Assembly: GCA_027365485.1 (NCBI GenBank)
Contig: DAHXNH010000129.1
Location: 1-35,288, forward strand
Reading direction: 5' to 3'
Length of the DNA: 35,288 bases
From: Clostridiales bacterium
GTDB taxonomy: Bacteria; Bacillota; Sulfobacillia; Sulfobacillales; Sulfobacillaceae
In this document: positions 24,758 to 32,062 of the stretch, piece by piece
How positions within the stretch are numbered: the first letter of the stretch is position 1
Layout of the letters: the number at the start of each line of letters is the position of its first letter
The notes under the pieces: generated by a model
What the model saw: the letters and a program-made list of their open reading frames with translations, nothing else
Databases searched by the model: none
Told to the model about the DNA's origin: nothing
Made by a program: the position numbers and the translations under genes

Positions 24758-26010
24758 TTGTGAAACGATACAGCGGCCGCACCGCCGAAGAAGCTTTAGC
24801 CCAGGCCAAGTGGGAACTGGGAGAAGACGCTGTCATCTTATCCTCGGGCATGAGTCGAGATCGGTGGTGGAAGTTCTGGGAGCATGGGTTTCAGGTGTTG
24901 GTGGCCACGGACTATCCGGTGACCAAGCGGTCGGTCGAACCGACGCAAGCAGTTGAAAAATCCCAGGAGAACCTGGCTGACCGCGTCATTCCGATGAACC
25001 GAGGACGGCGTGCGGTTGAAGACGACGGATTAGACCCCAATCCGGTATTAGATCGGATCGAAATCCGAGAGCCAAGCCGCGCGGAGGCTGGTGCCAATCC
25101 TGAGCCGGAAGCTCCCCGGTTAAATTCCGAGCCCTTGACTCGCGTGGAACAAACACCGGATCGACTGGCTGAGACCGACGCGCTCATTCACGCATTGCAT
25201 CAAATCGATGATCGCCTGGGTCGCTTGGAAGGTTTTTCCACTAATGTTCAGCAAAAGGCCTATAAACTCTTGACCGAACGGGGAATGGACTTCGCTCTAG
25301 CCAGGGAGTTGGCCGAGGCCATGCCTTCCAAAACCTCAGCGCGGAAATGGCAAGAGGATCTTTTGACGGTCGTGCGTCCGCGAATGCCTAAGATGCAAGA
25401 ACTCAGAAGCGACGGGGGTCAAATGGTGGTGGTTTTGGTCGGCCCCACCGGCAGTGGAAAGACGACCACCATTGCCAAATTGGCTGCGCACTACCATCTC
25501 GAACAGCATCAGTCGGTCTTGATGGTGACCACGGATACCTTTCGAGTCGGAGCGGTCGAACAATTGGAGACCTTTGCTGGAATTCTCAAGGTGCCGTTTC
25601 GGGTGGCGAATCGCCCCAAGGAGGTGCAGGCCGTGGTTCGCGGTAGTAATGCCGATGTCGTCTTGATAGATACTCAAGGCCATAGTGTCAGACATTCCCT
25701 GCATATGGCCGAGGTGCGTTCGATTTGGGAAGGGTATCAAACGGCCGAGGTGCTATTGACCGTGCCCGCAACCTTTGCTGCGGATGAGATTCGGGGATTA
25801 GCCAGTGGATTTCTCCAGGGAGAGCCAGGGAAGGTGGTCATCACCAAGGTGGACGAAGCCCGTCGACCCGGTCCGGTGCTCAGCGCGTTGATGACCATGG
25901 ACTTAGCGGTCAGCTTTGTCACCAACGGGCAAAGCGTGCCCGAAGATATTCACCAAGCTACGGTCGACGGCCTGGTGTCGTGGTTGATGGAGGGAGAATA
26001 TGGTGGCTAA
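24754..26010 (+). CDS. flhF: flagellar SRP-like GTPase FlhF
   Basis: This 418-aa GTPase of the SRP family sets the position and number of flagella. The N-terminal B domain starts MIVKRYSGRTAEEALAQAK and is followed by a long variable acidic linker (residues about 65-140). The NG domain has G1 GPTGSGKTTT with Lys236, G2 DTFRVGAVEQL, G4 TKVD, and TNGQSVPEDI. G3 is unusual: it reads DTQGHS (Asp306 to Ser311), where SRP GTPases have DTAGR. The DxxG core is kept but the arginine is His310. It overlaps flhA by 4 bp and flhG by 11 bp. Confidence 0.93.
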   Translation: MIVKRYSGRTAEEALAQAKWELGEDAVILSSGMSRDRWWKFWEHGFQVLVATDYPVTKRSVEPTQAVEKSQENLADRVIPMNRGRRAVEDDGLDPNPVLDRIEIREPSRAEAGANPEPEAPRLNSEPLTRVEQTPDRLAETDALIHALHQIDDRLGRLEGFSTNVQQKAYKLLTERGMDFALARELAEAMPSKTSARKWQEDLLTVVRPRMPKMQELRSDGGQMVVVLVGPTGSGKTTTIAKLAAHYHLEQHQSVLMVTTDTFRVGAVEQLETFAGILKVPFRVANRPKEVQAVVRGSNADVVLIDTQGHSVRHSLHMAEVRSIWEGYQTAEVLLTVPATFAADEIRGLASGFLQGEPGKVVITKVDEARRPGPVLSALMTMDLAVSFVTNGQSVPEDIHQATVDGLVSWLMEGEYGG

Positions 26011-26944
26011 ATCGGGGCAGGAGCAAGAGGAGTCTTTGCGGCGGTGGGTGGCCGACCAAGGAGAAATAGCGCCACCGTCGTCGCCAGCGCACCCGCTGAC
26101 CGAGACTCGGGTGATGGCGGTCACTTCCGGCAAAGGGGGGGTGGGAAAATCCAATGTGACCTTGAATCTTGGGTTAGCCTTGGCTATCAAAGGCCAGAGA
26201 GTCCTCCTCTTGGATGCCGACTTGGGATTGGCCAACATCAATATTTTACTGGGGATGGAACCCCAGGAGACTCTGGCAGATGTGCTTGAAGGCCAAAAGG
26301 CGCTTGGCGAAATTTTGTGGAGCGGTCCCCGGGGCATTCGGGTAATCCCCGGCGCCTCGGGCATATCGCGCTTGGCAGCGGCCTTGCCTGAAGAGATCAC
26401 CAGTATCATTGAAGGATTTCGGGCGTTGGATGGGGAGTCGGATTGGCTACTCATTGATACCGGTGCGGGCATCGCGCCCAATGTGATGAGTTTTGTCCTA
26501 GCCGCCGATGAAGTCTTAGTCGTGACCAGCCCTGAGCCTACCGCCTTGGCCGACGCCTATGGCTTAATCAAGGCGATCTGGGAAAGTGCCGAGACTCCAA
26601 CCATTCGCCTCTTGGTCAATCGCGCGCAGAGCCTCGACCGATCGGAAAGGATGGGACGACGACTCATCGATCTGGCGTCGAAAATGCTGCATGTTGAGGT
26701 GGAATGGGCAGGTTTGATCCAAGATGATGATCACGTGCCTATGGCCATTAGTAAGCAAATGCCGTTCGTGTTAGCTTATCCAAGCACGATCGCGAGTCGC
26801 GATGTCCAAGCTTTAGCCGATCGCCTGATTGAGCGTGGTGCGGTCATGAGCCGAACCAAAGGAACGGTGGGGCGATTCATTGAGCGCCTGCGTTCGGTAG
26901 TCAGCCCATTGCCTGAGACGGACGGGGTCGATCCTCGCTTTTGA
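26000..26944 (+). CDS. flhG: MinD-like ATPase FlhG (YlxH/FleN)
   Basis: This 314-aa ATPase works with FlhF to control flagellar number and placement. The deviant Walker A loop GKGGVGKSN (residues 44-52, Lys45 and Lys50) follows VMAVTS. LLLDADLGLANINILLG is the conserved switch, and LLIDTGAGIAPNVMSFVLAADEVLVV the second Walker region (shortened). A short N-terminal region (EEESLRRWV-like, residues 8-16) may be the FlhF-activating helix. The C-terminal tail (FIERLRSVVSPL) could be the membrane-targeting helix of the family. It overlaps flhF by 11 bp. Confidence 0.94.
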   Translation: MVAKSGQEQEESLRRWVADQGEIAPPSSPAHPLTETRVMAVTSGKGGVGKSNVTLNLGLALAIKGQRVLLLDADLGLANINILLGMEPQETLADVLEGQKALGEILWSGPRGIRVIPGASGISRLAAALPEEITSIIEGFRALDGESDWLLIDTGAGIAPNVMSFVLAADEVLVVTSPEPTALADAYGLIKAIWESAETPTIRLLVNRAQSLDRSERMGRRLIDLASKMLHVEVEWAGLIQDDDHVPMAISKQMPFVLAYPSTIASRDVQALADRLIERGAVMSRTKGTVGRFIERLRSVVSPLPETDGVDPRF

Positions 26945-27018
26945 TGGCGGAGCGAGAAGACGGTGGGATGAACAACATCCGAGGGCTTCTTTAGGTACCA
27001 ATTAGGGAGGTAAGGGAA

Positions 27019-27753
27019 ATGGATGCATTGTATACGGCCCTCTCTGGACTGATCGCGGACACGGGGGCCTTGAATCAAGTGGCTGGCAACATGGCGAACC
27101 AGATGAATCCAGGATATTTGTCGCAGAGCGGACAAACCGTCGATGGCATTCAGCAAACCGTATTTCGGGTGGGAGGTTCAGGAACGACGGCGATCGGTAC
27201 AGTGCCTTCAGGGGTGGTCTACACCAACAGTGTGCTCACCGCTCCGAGTGCGGTGCAGTCGACTGGGGTCAGTACGGACTTGGCGATCTCGGGAAACGGG
27301 TTCTTCGCGGTGAAGACGGCCACGGGCACTCAGTACACGCGAAACGGGGCATTTTCGGTCAACACCAACGGGCGCATCGTCAACGAAGACGGCGGCGTGC
27401 TGTTGGGCCAAAACCAACAGCCCTTGGTCATCAATCCGACGCAATCGTTTCAGGTGGCCAATGATGGGACTGTCAGCCAAAACGGCATTGCCGTAGGGAC
27501 TATCGGACTCTATCAACTACCAGGGGGCAGCTTGAGGGCCGGGACTAACGGGCTCTATCAAACGAACGCTAAAGCCGTAGCAGCCGCCAACGCCTCGGTG
27601 GTCCAAGGGAGTTTAGATGGGTCCAATGTGTCCTTGAATCAGTCGATCCAAAGCCTAATTCAGGCCCAAGGCAGCTACCAGTCGTTGACCACTTTGGTAA
27701 ATGCGGAATCCAAGCGACTCAGTACCGCCGGTGGTCTGGGTGTGCTGGCTTAG
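27019..27753 (+). CDS. flgF: flagellar rod protein, FlgF/FlgG type
   Basis: This 244-aa protein is a hook-basal body rod subunit. It starts MDALYTALSGLIADTGALNQVAGNMANQMNPGYL, the rod motif (shortened here to its pattern). STDLAISGNGFFAVKT, QYTRNGAFSVNTNGRIV and the C-terminal GSLDGSNVSLNQSIQSLIQAQGSYQ pattern are diagnostic for FlgF/FlgG. It precedes a second such protein, as flhO and flhP do in Bacillus. Assigning it as FlgF (proximal) is by position only. GGGAGG lies upstream of the ATG, 74 bp after flhG. Confidence 0.88.
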   Translation: MDALYTALSGLIADTGALNQVAGNMANQMNPGYLSQSGQTVDGIQQTVFRVGGSGTTAIGTVPSGVVYTNSVLTAPSAVQSTGVSTDLAISGNGFFAVKTATGTQYTRNGAFSVNTNGRIVNEDGGVLLGQNQQPLVINPTQSFQVANDGTVSQNGIAVGTIGLYQLPGGSLRAGTNGLYQTNAKAVAAANASVVQGSLDGSNVSLNQSIQSLIQAQGSYQSLTTLVNAESKRLSTAGGLGVLA

Positions 27754-27803
27754 GTTTCAGGCGACGATGATCCGTCGAGTAGTGTCATCAGGAAAGGAGA
27801 TCG

Positions 27804-28580
27804 ATGATGAATTCAGTGTTAGGGATTGCGGGATCGGGGCTCAATGCGTCCTCGGATTTGTTTTCTGCTGTGGCCACAAACGTGGCCAATGTGAACACCC
27901 CTGGATTTGGAGCTCGGCAAGCGGAAACCGGAACCGGCGGGAGTATCTTAGCGCGTCCGCAAAACGTACCGTTCGCCGGGCAGGTGGTCGCGCCGGGGTA
28001 TTCGTATAACCAGGGGCCCTATCTTGCTGAGAATGTGCCTACCTTTGGGGCGTCAGTGAGTGCTTCCTCGGTGTCCAGCCACCTGGCGATTAATGGGTCG
28101 GGATTTTTTATGGTGACGAACGCTCAGGGGCAAACTCTTTACACACGAGCGGGTCAGTTTAGCCAAGACGCTCAGGGCAACTTGGTGTTGCCCAATGGGG
28201 CAAAACTGAATTTGCCGACTCCGCTGCCCGCGGATGGAGCCTATCAGATCAATTCAACCGGGCAAATCGTTTCGACCGTCGGTGGTACCTCAGTGCCTGT
28301 CGGCCAAATTCAAGTGGCGACCTTTGCTAATAGCCAAGGTTTGGTCAATGTCGGCTCCAATCTCTATCAACCTAGCCTTGACTCGGGTCCAGCGGTGGTG
28401 CAAAAGCCTGGGCAAAATGGTGCGGGAACTATTCAAAGTGGCGCCCTAAACGACAGCAACGTAAATCTCGACGATTCCTACGCCACCATGATTCAAGCGC
28501 AAACCATGTACCAAATGAATGCCAAAGTGATGACGGTGGCTCAAAGCTTGAATCAATCGATTGACACGATAAATGCGTGA
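27804..28580 (+). CDS. flgG: flagellar distal rod protein, FlgG type
   Basis: This 258-aa protein is the second rod subunit of the pair. It has NSVLGIAGSGLNASSDLFSA with VATNVANVNTPGFGARQ, SSHLAINGSGFFMVT, LYTRAGQFSQDAQGNLVLPNG, and a C-terminal NDSNVNLDDSYATMIQAQTM with YQMNAKVMTVAQSL. The length matches FlgG. The start follows AAAGGAGATC. Its stop is 20 bp before fliL. FlgG against FlgF is decided by order and length only. Confidence 0.88.
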   Translation: MMNSVLGIAGSGLNASSDLFSAVATNVANVNTPGFGARQAETGTGGSILARPQNVPFAGQVVAPGYSYNQGPYLAENVPTFGASVSASSVSSHLAINGSGFFMVTNAQGQTLYTRAGQFSQDAQGNLVLPNGAKLNLPTPLPADGAYQINSTGQIVSTVGGTSVPVGQIQVATFANSQGLVNVGSNLYQPSLDSGPAVVQKPGQNGAGTIQSGALNDSNVNLDDSYATMIQAQTMYQMNAKVMTVAQSLNQSIDTINA

Positions 28581-28600
28581 GGCCAAGGAGGGCCAAGCCA

Positions 28601-29083
28601 ATGATCAAAAGAATCGGGATGTTTGTTCTAATTTTTTTAGCCGGGGTGGTGATCGGAGCCGGAGGTATTGTGAAAGGCTTTCCCGCACTATTGTCGCATA
28701 AACCCGCACCGATTGTGGAAGCGCTGGCATTCAACGCGCTGAAAGCGGTGCCAGTTTCCTATACGGGTCTAGAATCGGATTTAGCCGGGGGGAAGAATTA
28801 TCTCAGCTACAGTCTGACCTTTTCCATCATGCGTCAAGCGTTGACCGCCCAAGGCGGTACGCCTTCCAGTGGTTCATCGACGACCTCGGGTACGGGCAAT
28901 CCGGTATTGGATGCTAAAGTGGAAAACGCTTTGCTTAATTTAGCCCGTTCGACCAGCTACCAGGAACTGTCCGCATCGGGAGGCGAAGAAACCTTTAAGG
29001 CGCAAGTGTCGTTAGTTTTGCAATCAATTTTCGGGCCGGGCACGATTGGGGATGTATACTTTCCGACCTTTTTGACGCAATAG
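28601..29083 (+). CDS. fliL: flagellar basal body protein FliL
   Basis: This 160-aa protein has an N-terminal membrane span (MFVLIFLAGVVIGAGGIVKG) and a periplasm-side domain typical of FliL, which encircles and supports the stator. KNYLSYSLTFSIM and SLVLQSIFGPGTIGDVYFPTFLTQ (shortened family pattern) are the recognisable parts. A Ser/Gly/Thr-rich insert (around residues 88-100) divides the domain. The ATG at 28601 has AAGGAGG 8 nt upstream; the upstream in-frame start at 28577 lacks this. It lies between flgG and fliM, an ordinary place for it. Confidence 0.85.
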   Translation: MIKRIGMFVLIFLAGVVIGAGGIVKGFPALLSHKPAPIVEALAFNALKAVPVSYTGLESDLAGGKNYLSYSLTFSIMRQALTAQGGTPSSGSSTTSGTGNPVLDAKVENALLNLARSTSYQELSASGGEETFKAQVSLVLQSIFGPGTIGDVYFPTFLTQ

Positions 29084-29101
29084 ATTAAGGAGGCATGGGG
29101 T

Positions 29102-30028
29102 ATGGGAGGCATCGTTTCTTCGCAGATTGAAGTGAGGGCTTATGATTTTCAAAGACCGCACCAATTGTCGAGCTTGCAGTTGGATGGGATCGCCTTGATG
29201 AGTGAGTCGTTTATGCGCTTAGCCTCGAATTTTTTGGCCACCTATCTTCGAACCCCGGTTTCGATGAGCCTCGTGGGCATCGACCAGGTCGTCTATGATC
29301 AGTATGTGGACCATGTGAAAAGCCCTTCGGTCTTAGTGGTGTATGGCGATGAGGGAACGGAGGTCAGCGGCAACTCGGTACTACAATTCGACATCGGCAC
29401 CGCGCTTGCGATCATTGACTGCGGATTAGGCGGCAATGGCACCGGAGAGTTTGGAGAACGTGAGCTCACCGAAATTGAGCAAACCATTTTTCGCCGGGTG
29501 ATGGTGCAGCTCTTGGACCTTTATGCCCAAACCTGGCGCAGCCTGGTCAAATTACAGCCGGTGGTGCGAGCCGTGGAGTTTAATCCGGCCTTTGCCCAGA
29601 TTGCCTCTGAAGGCGACTTGGTTGTAGTCGAACGGCAACAAATTCAAATGGTGGGCCGCAAGGACCAGTTGCTATGGGTGTGGCCATTTTCAGCCATTCA
29701 GCCGCTGGCCGTGTCGGTAACCCGCCACGGGTGGGGGCGCGGCGATGACGACGCCCAGCCAGTGCTTCGATCGGCAGAGATGCAACGCTACGTGGAGGAG
29801 GTCTCGGTCGAAGCGAGTGTCATCCTCGGACGGACTCGGCTCACTCTTAGAGAGTTTGGCGATCTAAAACTGGAAGACGTGATCGTCTTGCCTACTCGTC
29901 CCGATCGGCCACTACCCTTAGCCGTGGCGGGACAGGATAAACTGGAAGTGGTGCTTGGCCGCCGAGGGAGCAATCTCGCGGTGCGCGTGGTAGGCAATAG
30001 AGGAGGCAGTGAGGGAGATCATGTCTAA
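29102..30028 (+). CDS. fliM: flagellar motor switch protein FliM (lacks N-terminal CheY-binding peptide)
   Basis: This 308-aa C-ring protein starts close to the conserved VRAYDFQRPHQLSSLQLDG block, which in relatives comes after some 40 residues. The middle domain contains FLATYLRTPVSMSL, AIIDCGLGGNGTGEFGERELTEIEQ (residues about 100-124, shortened) and NPAFAQIASEGDLVVV. The C-terminal SpoA domain spans residues about 225-295. The usual N-terminal LSQxEIDALL peptide, which binds phosphorylated CheY, is absent. AAGGAGG precedes the ATG, and the 5' spacer of 18 bp has no room for a longer frame in the same operon. It overlaps fliN by 8 bp. Confidence 0.9.
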   Translation: MGGIVSSQIEVRAYDFQRPHQLSSLQLDGIALMSESFMRLASNFLATYLRTPVSMSLVGIDQVVYDQYVDHVKSPSVLVVYGDEGTEVSGNSVLQFDIGTALAIIDCGLGGNGTGEFGERELTEIEQTIFRRVMVQLLDLYAQTWRSLVKLQPVVRAVEFNPAFAQIASEGDLVVVERQQIQMVGRKDQLLWVWPFSAIQPLAVSVTRHGWGRGDDDAQPVLRSAEMQRYVEEVSVEASVILGRTRLTLREFGDLKLEDVIVLPTRPDRPLPLAVAGQDKLEVVLGRRGSNLAVRVVGNRGGSEGDHV

Positions 30029-30449
30029 GAAAACGGCTCGTCTAACCGCAGAAGAAGTAGAGGCGTTGGTGCATGCCGGCGATCCTGGCTCGGATCCGGT
30101 CGAGATCCGCCGGCTGGAATTTGCCGAACTGGCCGACGAGCCCTCAAAGGCCCCAGGCCCAGAGACGCCGGTGGCATTTTTGTGGGACATTCCGATGGCG
30201 GTGGAAGTGGTTTTGGGGACCACGGAACTGGCCGTGCGCGATGTCTTGCAGGTTCAAAGTGGCACGGTCATCGAATTAGATCGAGCGTATGGCGAATTGG
30301 TCGACGTGTATTTGAACGGTCGCATTGTGGCCCGTGGTGAAGTGGTTCTGGCCGGGGAACAATTCGGGGTAAAAATTAAGGAGATTCTGGTTTCTTCGGA
30401 GAATGTGGCAGACGAGTCCCCGTCAGTTGACTCAGTGCTTCCGGAGTAA
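30021..30449 (+). CDS. fliN: flagellar motor switch protein FliN with FliM/FliY-like N-terminal peptide
   Basis: This 142-aa protein ends in a canonical FliN SpoA domain (VVLGTTELAVRDVLQVQSGT, then DVYLNGRIVARGEVVLAGEQ and FGVKIKEI). Its N-terminus carries LTAEEVEALV at residues 8-17. This resembles the LSQxEIDALL CheY-docking peptide normally found on FliM, and on FliY in Bacillus. The CheC-like middle domain of FliY is not present. The start chosen is ATG 30021; an upstream in-frame GTG at 30009 is possible. Its last 74 bp overlap the convergent csrA gene. Confidence 0.9.
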   Translation: MSKKTARLTAEEVEALVHAGDPGSDPVEIRRLEFAELADEPSKAPGPETPVAFLWDIPMAVEVVLGTTELAVRDVLQVQSGTVIELDRAYGELVDVYLNGRIVARGEVVLAGEQFGVKIKEILVSSENVADESPSVDSVLPE

Positions 30450-30633
30450 TCACTTCCGACGCGCGCTGATTTTCCTCCTGAGAGAGATAGATTTCTTCGC
30501 GCAGGATGTCGATCGCCTTGGGAGCATCAATGCCCAGCCGAACTTGGTCGCCTTGCACTTCTAACACGACGATGCGGATGGCGCCATCCAGGATGCGAAT
30601 TGCCTCGTCAGACTTTCTGGTTAAGACCAGCAT
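30376..30633 (-). CDS. csrA: carbon storage regulator / translational repressor CsrA
   Basis: This 85-aa RNA-binding protein dimerises and blocks translation by binding GGA motifs near ribosome sites; in Bacillus it controls flagellin. The core MLVLTRKSDEAIRILDGAI, VVLEVQGDQVRLGIDAPKAI and ILREEIYLSQEENQRA covers residues 1-59 and is near consensus. A C-terminal tail of about 25 residues exceeds the usual 61-74 aa length and is encoded in the 74-bp overlap with fliN on the other strand. The ATG has AGGAGG upstream, within the 3' end of fliW. FliW-CsrA are coupled by a 26-bp overlap. Confidence 0.95.
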   Translation of the reverse strand: MLVLTRKSDEAIRILDGAIRIVVLEVQGDQVRLGIDAPKAIDILREEIYLSQEENQRASEVITPEALSQLTGTRLPHSPKKPESP

Positions 30634-31054
30634 GCGAATCCTCCTGTTGCATCAAGGGAAACTGATGCGGATATGGCACCGATAAAACGAATTGACCCCC
30701 GCGCCGGCTCACCTTGTTGACCACCAACGGGCTGCGCAGATTGGCCGTCACCTGGCCGCCGCGGGGGTCAATCGTACACACAGTGAGCGCCGCCCAATCC
30801 TCTTTAGACCCAAGACCAATCACATCGGCCTCAGGAATGGCATAGTCTTGAATCCATAGCAAAGGATCCACCACCACAAAGCATATTCCAGGATTTTCGG
30901 CAGATTGTAAATAGAGAAAAGGGCTGTCAGGAGCGTGAGGTAATAAAAGAAAACGGGTCAGGGCGGAAAATCCCAGCAAAGGCGGCTGGTCAATCAACAG
31001 CAGGTCGGCGTCGCGGACCTCGACCGTTCCGTGGAACTTTGTTTGAATGTTCAT
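30608..31054 (-). CDS. fliW: flagellar assembly factor FliW
   Basis: This 148-aa cytoplasmic protein binds CsrA and flagellin, releasing CsrA when flagellin is exported. Family features are the N-terminal GTVEVRDADLLLIDQPPLLGF, PFLYLQSAENPGICFVVVDP and AALTVCTIDPRGGQVTANLRSPLVVN (shortened from the frame). A perfect 13-nt palindrome TCGGTTTAACCGA (31054-31066) lies between the GGAG ribosome site and the ATG and could fold in the mRNA. It lies between flgL and csrA on the minus strand, the common Firmicute order. Confidence 0.93.
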   Translation of the reverse strand: MNIQTKFHGTVEVRDADLLLIDQPPLLGFSALTRFLLLPHAPDSPFLYLQSAENPGICFVVVDPLLWIQDYAIPEADVIGLGSKEDWAALTVCTIDPRGGQVTANLRSPLVVNKVSRRGGQFVLSVPYPHQFPLMQQEDSHAGLNQKV

Positions 31055-31074
31055 CGGTTTAACCGACTCCTCAT

Positions 31075-31974
31075 TTAGGGATGCAGATAGCTTAGTAGCG
31101 ATAGGGGAAGGATTTGCGAGCCCGTCTGCAGTGCGGCTTGATAGGCGGTCTCGGCCTGGGCTAATTGGCTTGCGACCTGGGTCATGTTGGCACCGTCAAG
31201 ACTGGTGATGCCTTGGGTGACCGTCGTTTGAAGATTAGATAAATACGTGGTCTGTTGGTTGACGCGTTGTAGGCGTCCGCCCAATAGCGAATCCGCATTG
31301 GAGATATAGCTGTTGTCGGTATTGAGTTGGTTGAGTGACACGGTCCAACTGCTAGGATTTTGACCCGAGGATACCTCGTGAGTCAGCGTTTGAAGATCGG
31401 ACTCCATCTGGGTAAAAATGTTGCCCGTGGTGGGAGGCGTCGACCATAGCGAGGATTCGGTACCGGTCAGATTAACCGTTACCTGTTCATTGGGACCGAT
31501 TTGAAATACTAGCGGGGTGCCGGTGGTCGCTGAGGAAGAACCGCCGCCCGATCCCGCGGTAGAGAAATTGAACAACGGTTGACCGCTATATTGCGTACCT
31601 AACAGTTCGTTGAGCGTGGTGCTAGCTTCACTCAATTGATCGGCGATAGCTTGGTGGTCACTAGAATTAAGTGAACTGTTAGAGGCTTCGGTGGCTAGTT
31701 GGATGACGTTGGTCCATAATTGGGAGACCTGCTGAAGGGCACTCGATCCAGCATCGATCCAGCCCTGGGCTCCGGTGGCGGCGGCTTGATAGGCTCCGAT
31801 TTGACCCCCTACGGCATTCAAATCCATGGTTCCGGCAATTGCCGACGGATTGTCCGAAGGATATTGATAGGCTTGGCCGGTTGCGGTCTCCTCTTCAAGT
31901 TGCATCATTTGCTGAGATAGGGTGTTTGTACCCTGCAAGAAGGTGTTCATCATAATGGTCGGCGTGATTTGCAC
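31075..31974 (-). CDS. flgL: flagellar hook-filament junction protein FlgL
   Basis: This 299-aa flagellin-like protein forms the second hook-filament junction layer. The N-terminal helical D0/D1 region contains NTLSQQMMQLEEETATGQ and YQYPSDNPSAIAGTMDL, the latter close to the flagellin/FlgL block with PSDDPxxA. The C-terminus NQQTTYLSNLQTTVTQGITSLDGANMTQVA (shortened pattern) and AQAETAYQAALQTGSQIL is also typical. The middle is Ser/Gly/Thr-rich. It starts with GTG, preceded by GGAGGGA. FlgK lies directly upstream. Confidence 0.93.
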   Translation of the reverse strand: MQITPTIMMNTFLQGTNTLSQQMMQLEEETATGQAYQYPSDNPSAIAGTMDLNAVGGQIGAYQAAATGAQGWIDAGSSALQQVSQLWTNVIQLATEASNSSLNSSDHQAIADQLSEASTTLNELLGTQYSGQPLFNFSTAGSGGGSSSATTGTPLVFQIGPNEQVTVNLTGTESSLWSTPPTTGNIFTQMESDLQTLTHEVSSGQNPSSWTVSLNQLNTDNSYISNADSLLGGRLQRVNQQTTYLSNLQTTVTQGITSLDGANMTQVASQLAQAETAYQAALQTGSQILPLSLLSYLHP

Positions 31975-32062
31975 GGTGGGTCCCTCCTAAGCGCTAGACT
32001 CTTTTGGCCCAATGGGCTGAGATCTCTGATGGGATGTTCGCAACAGGTCGAAGTCTAAGAGC

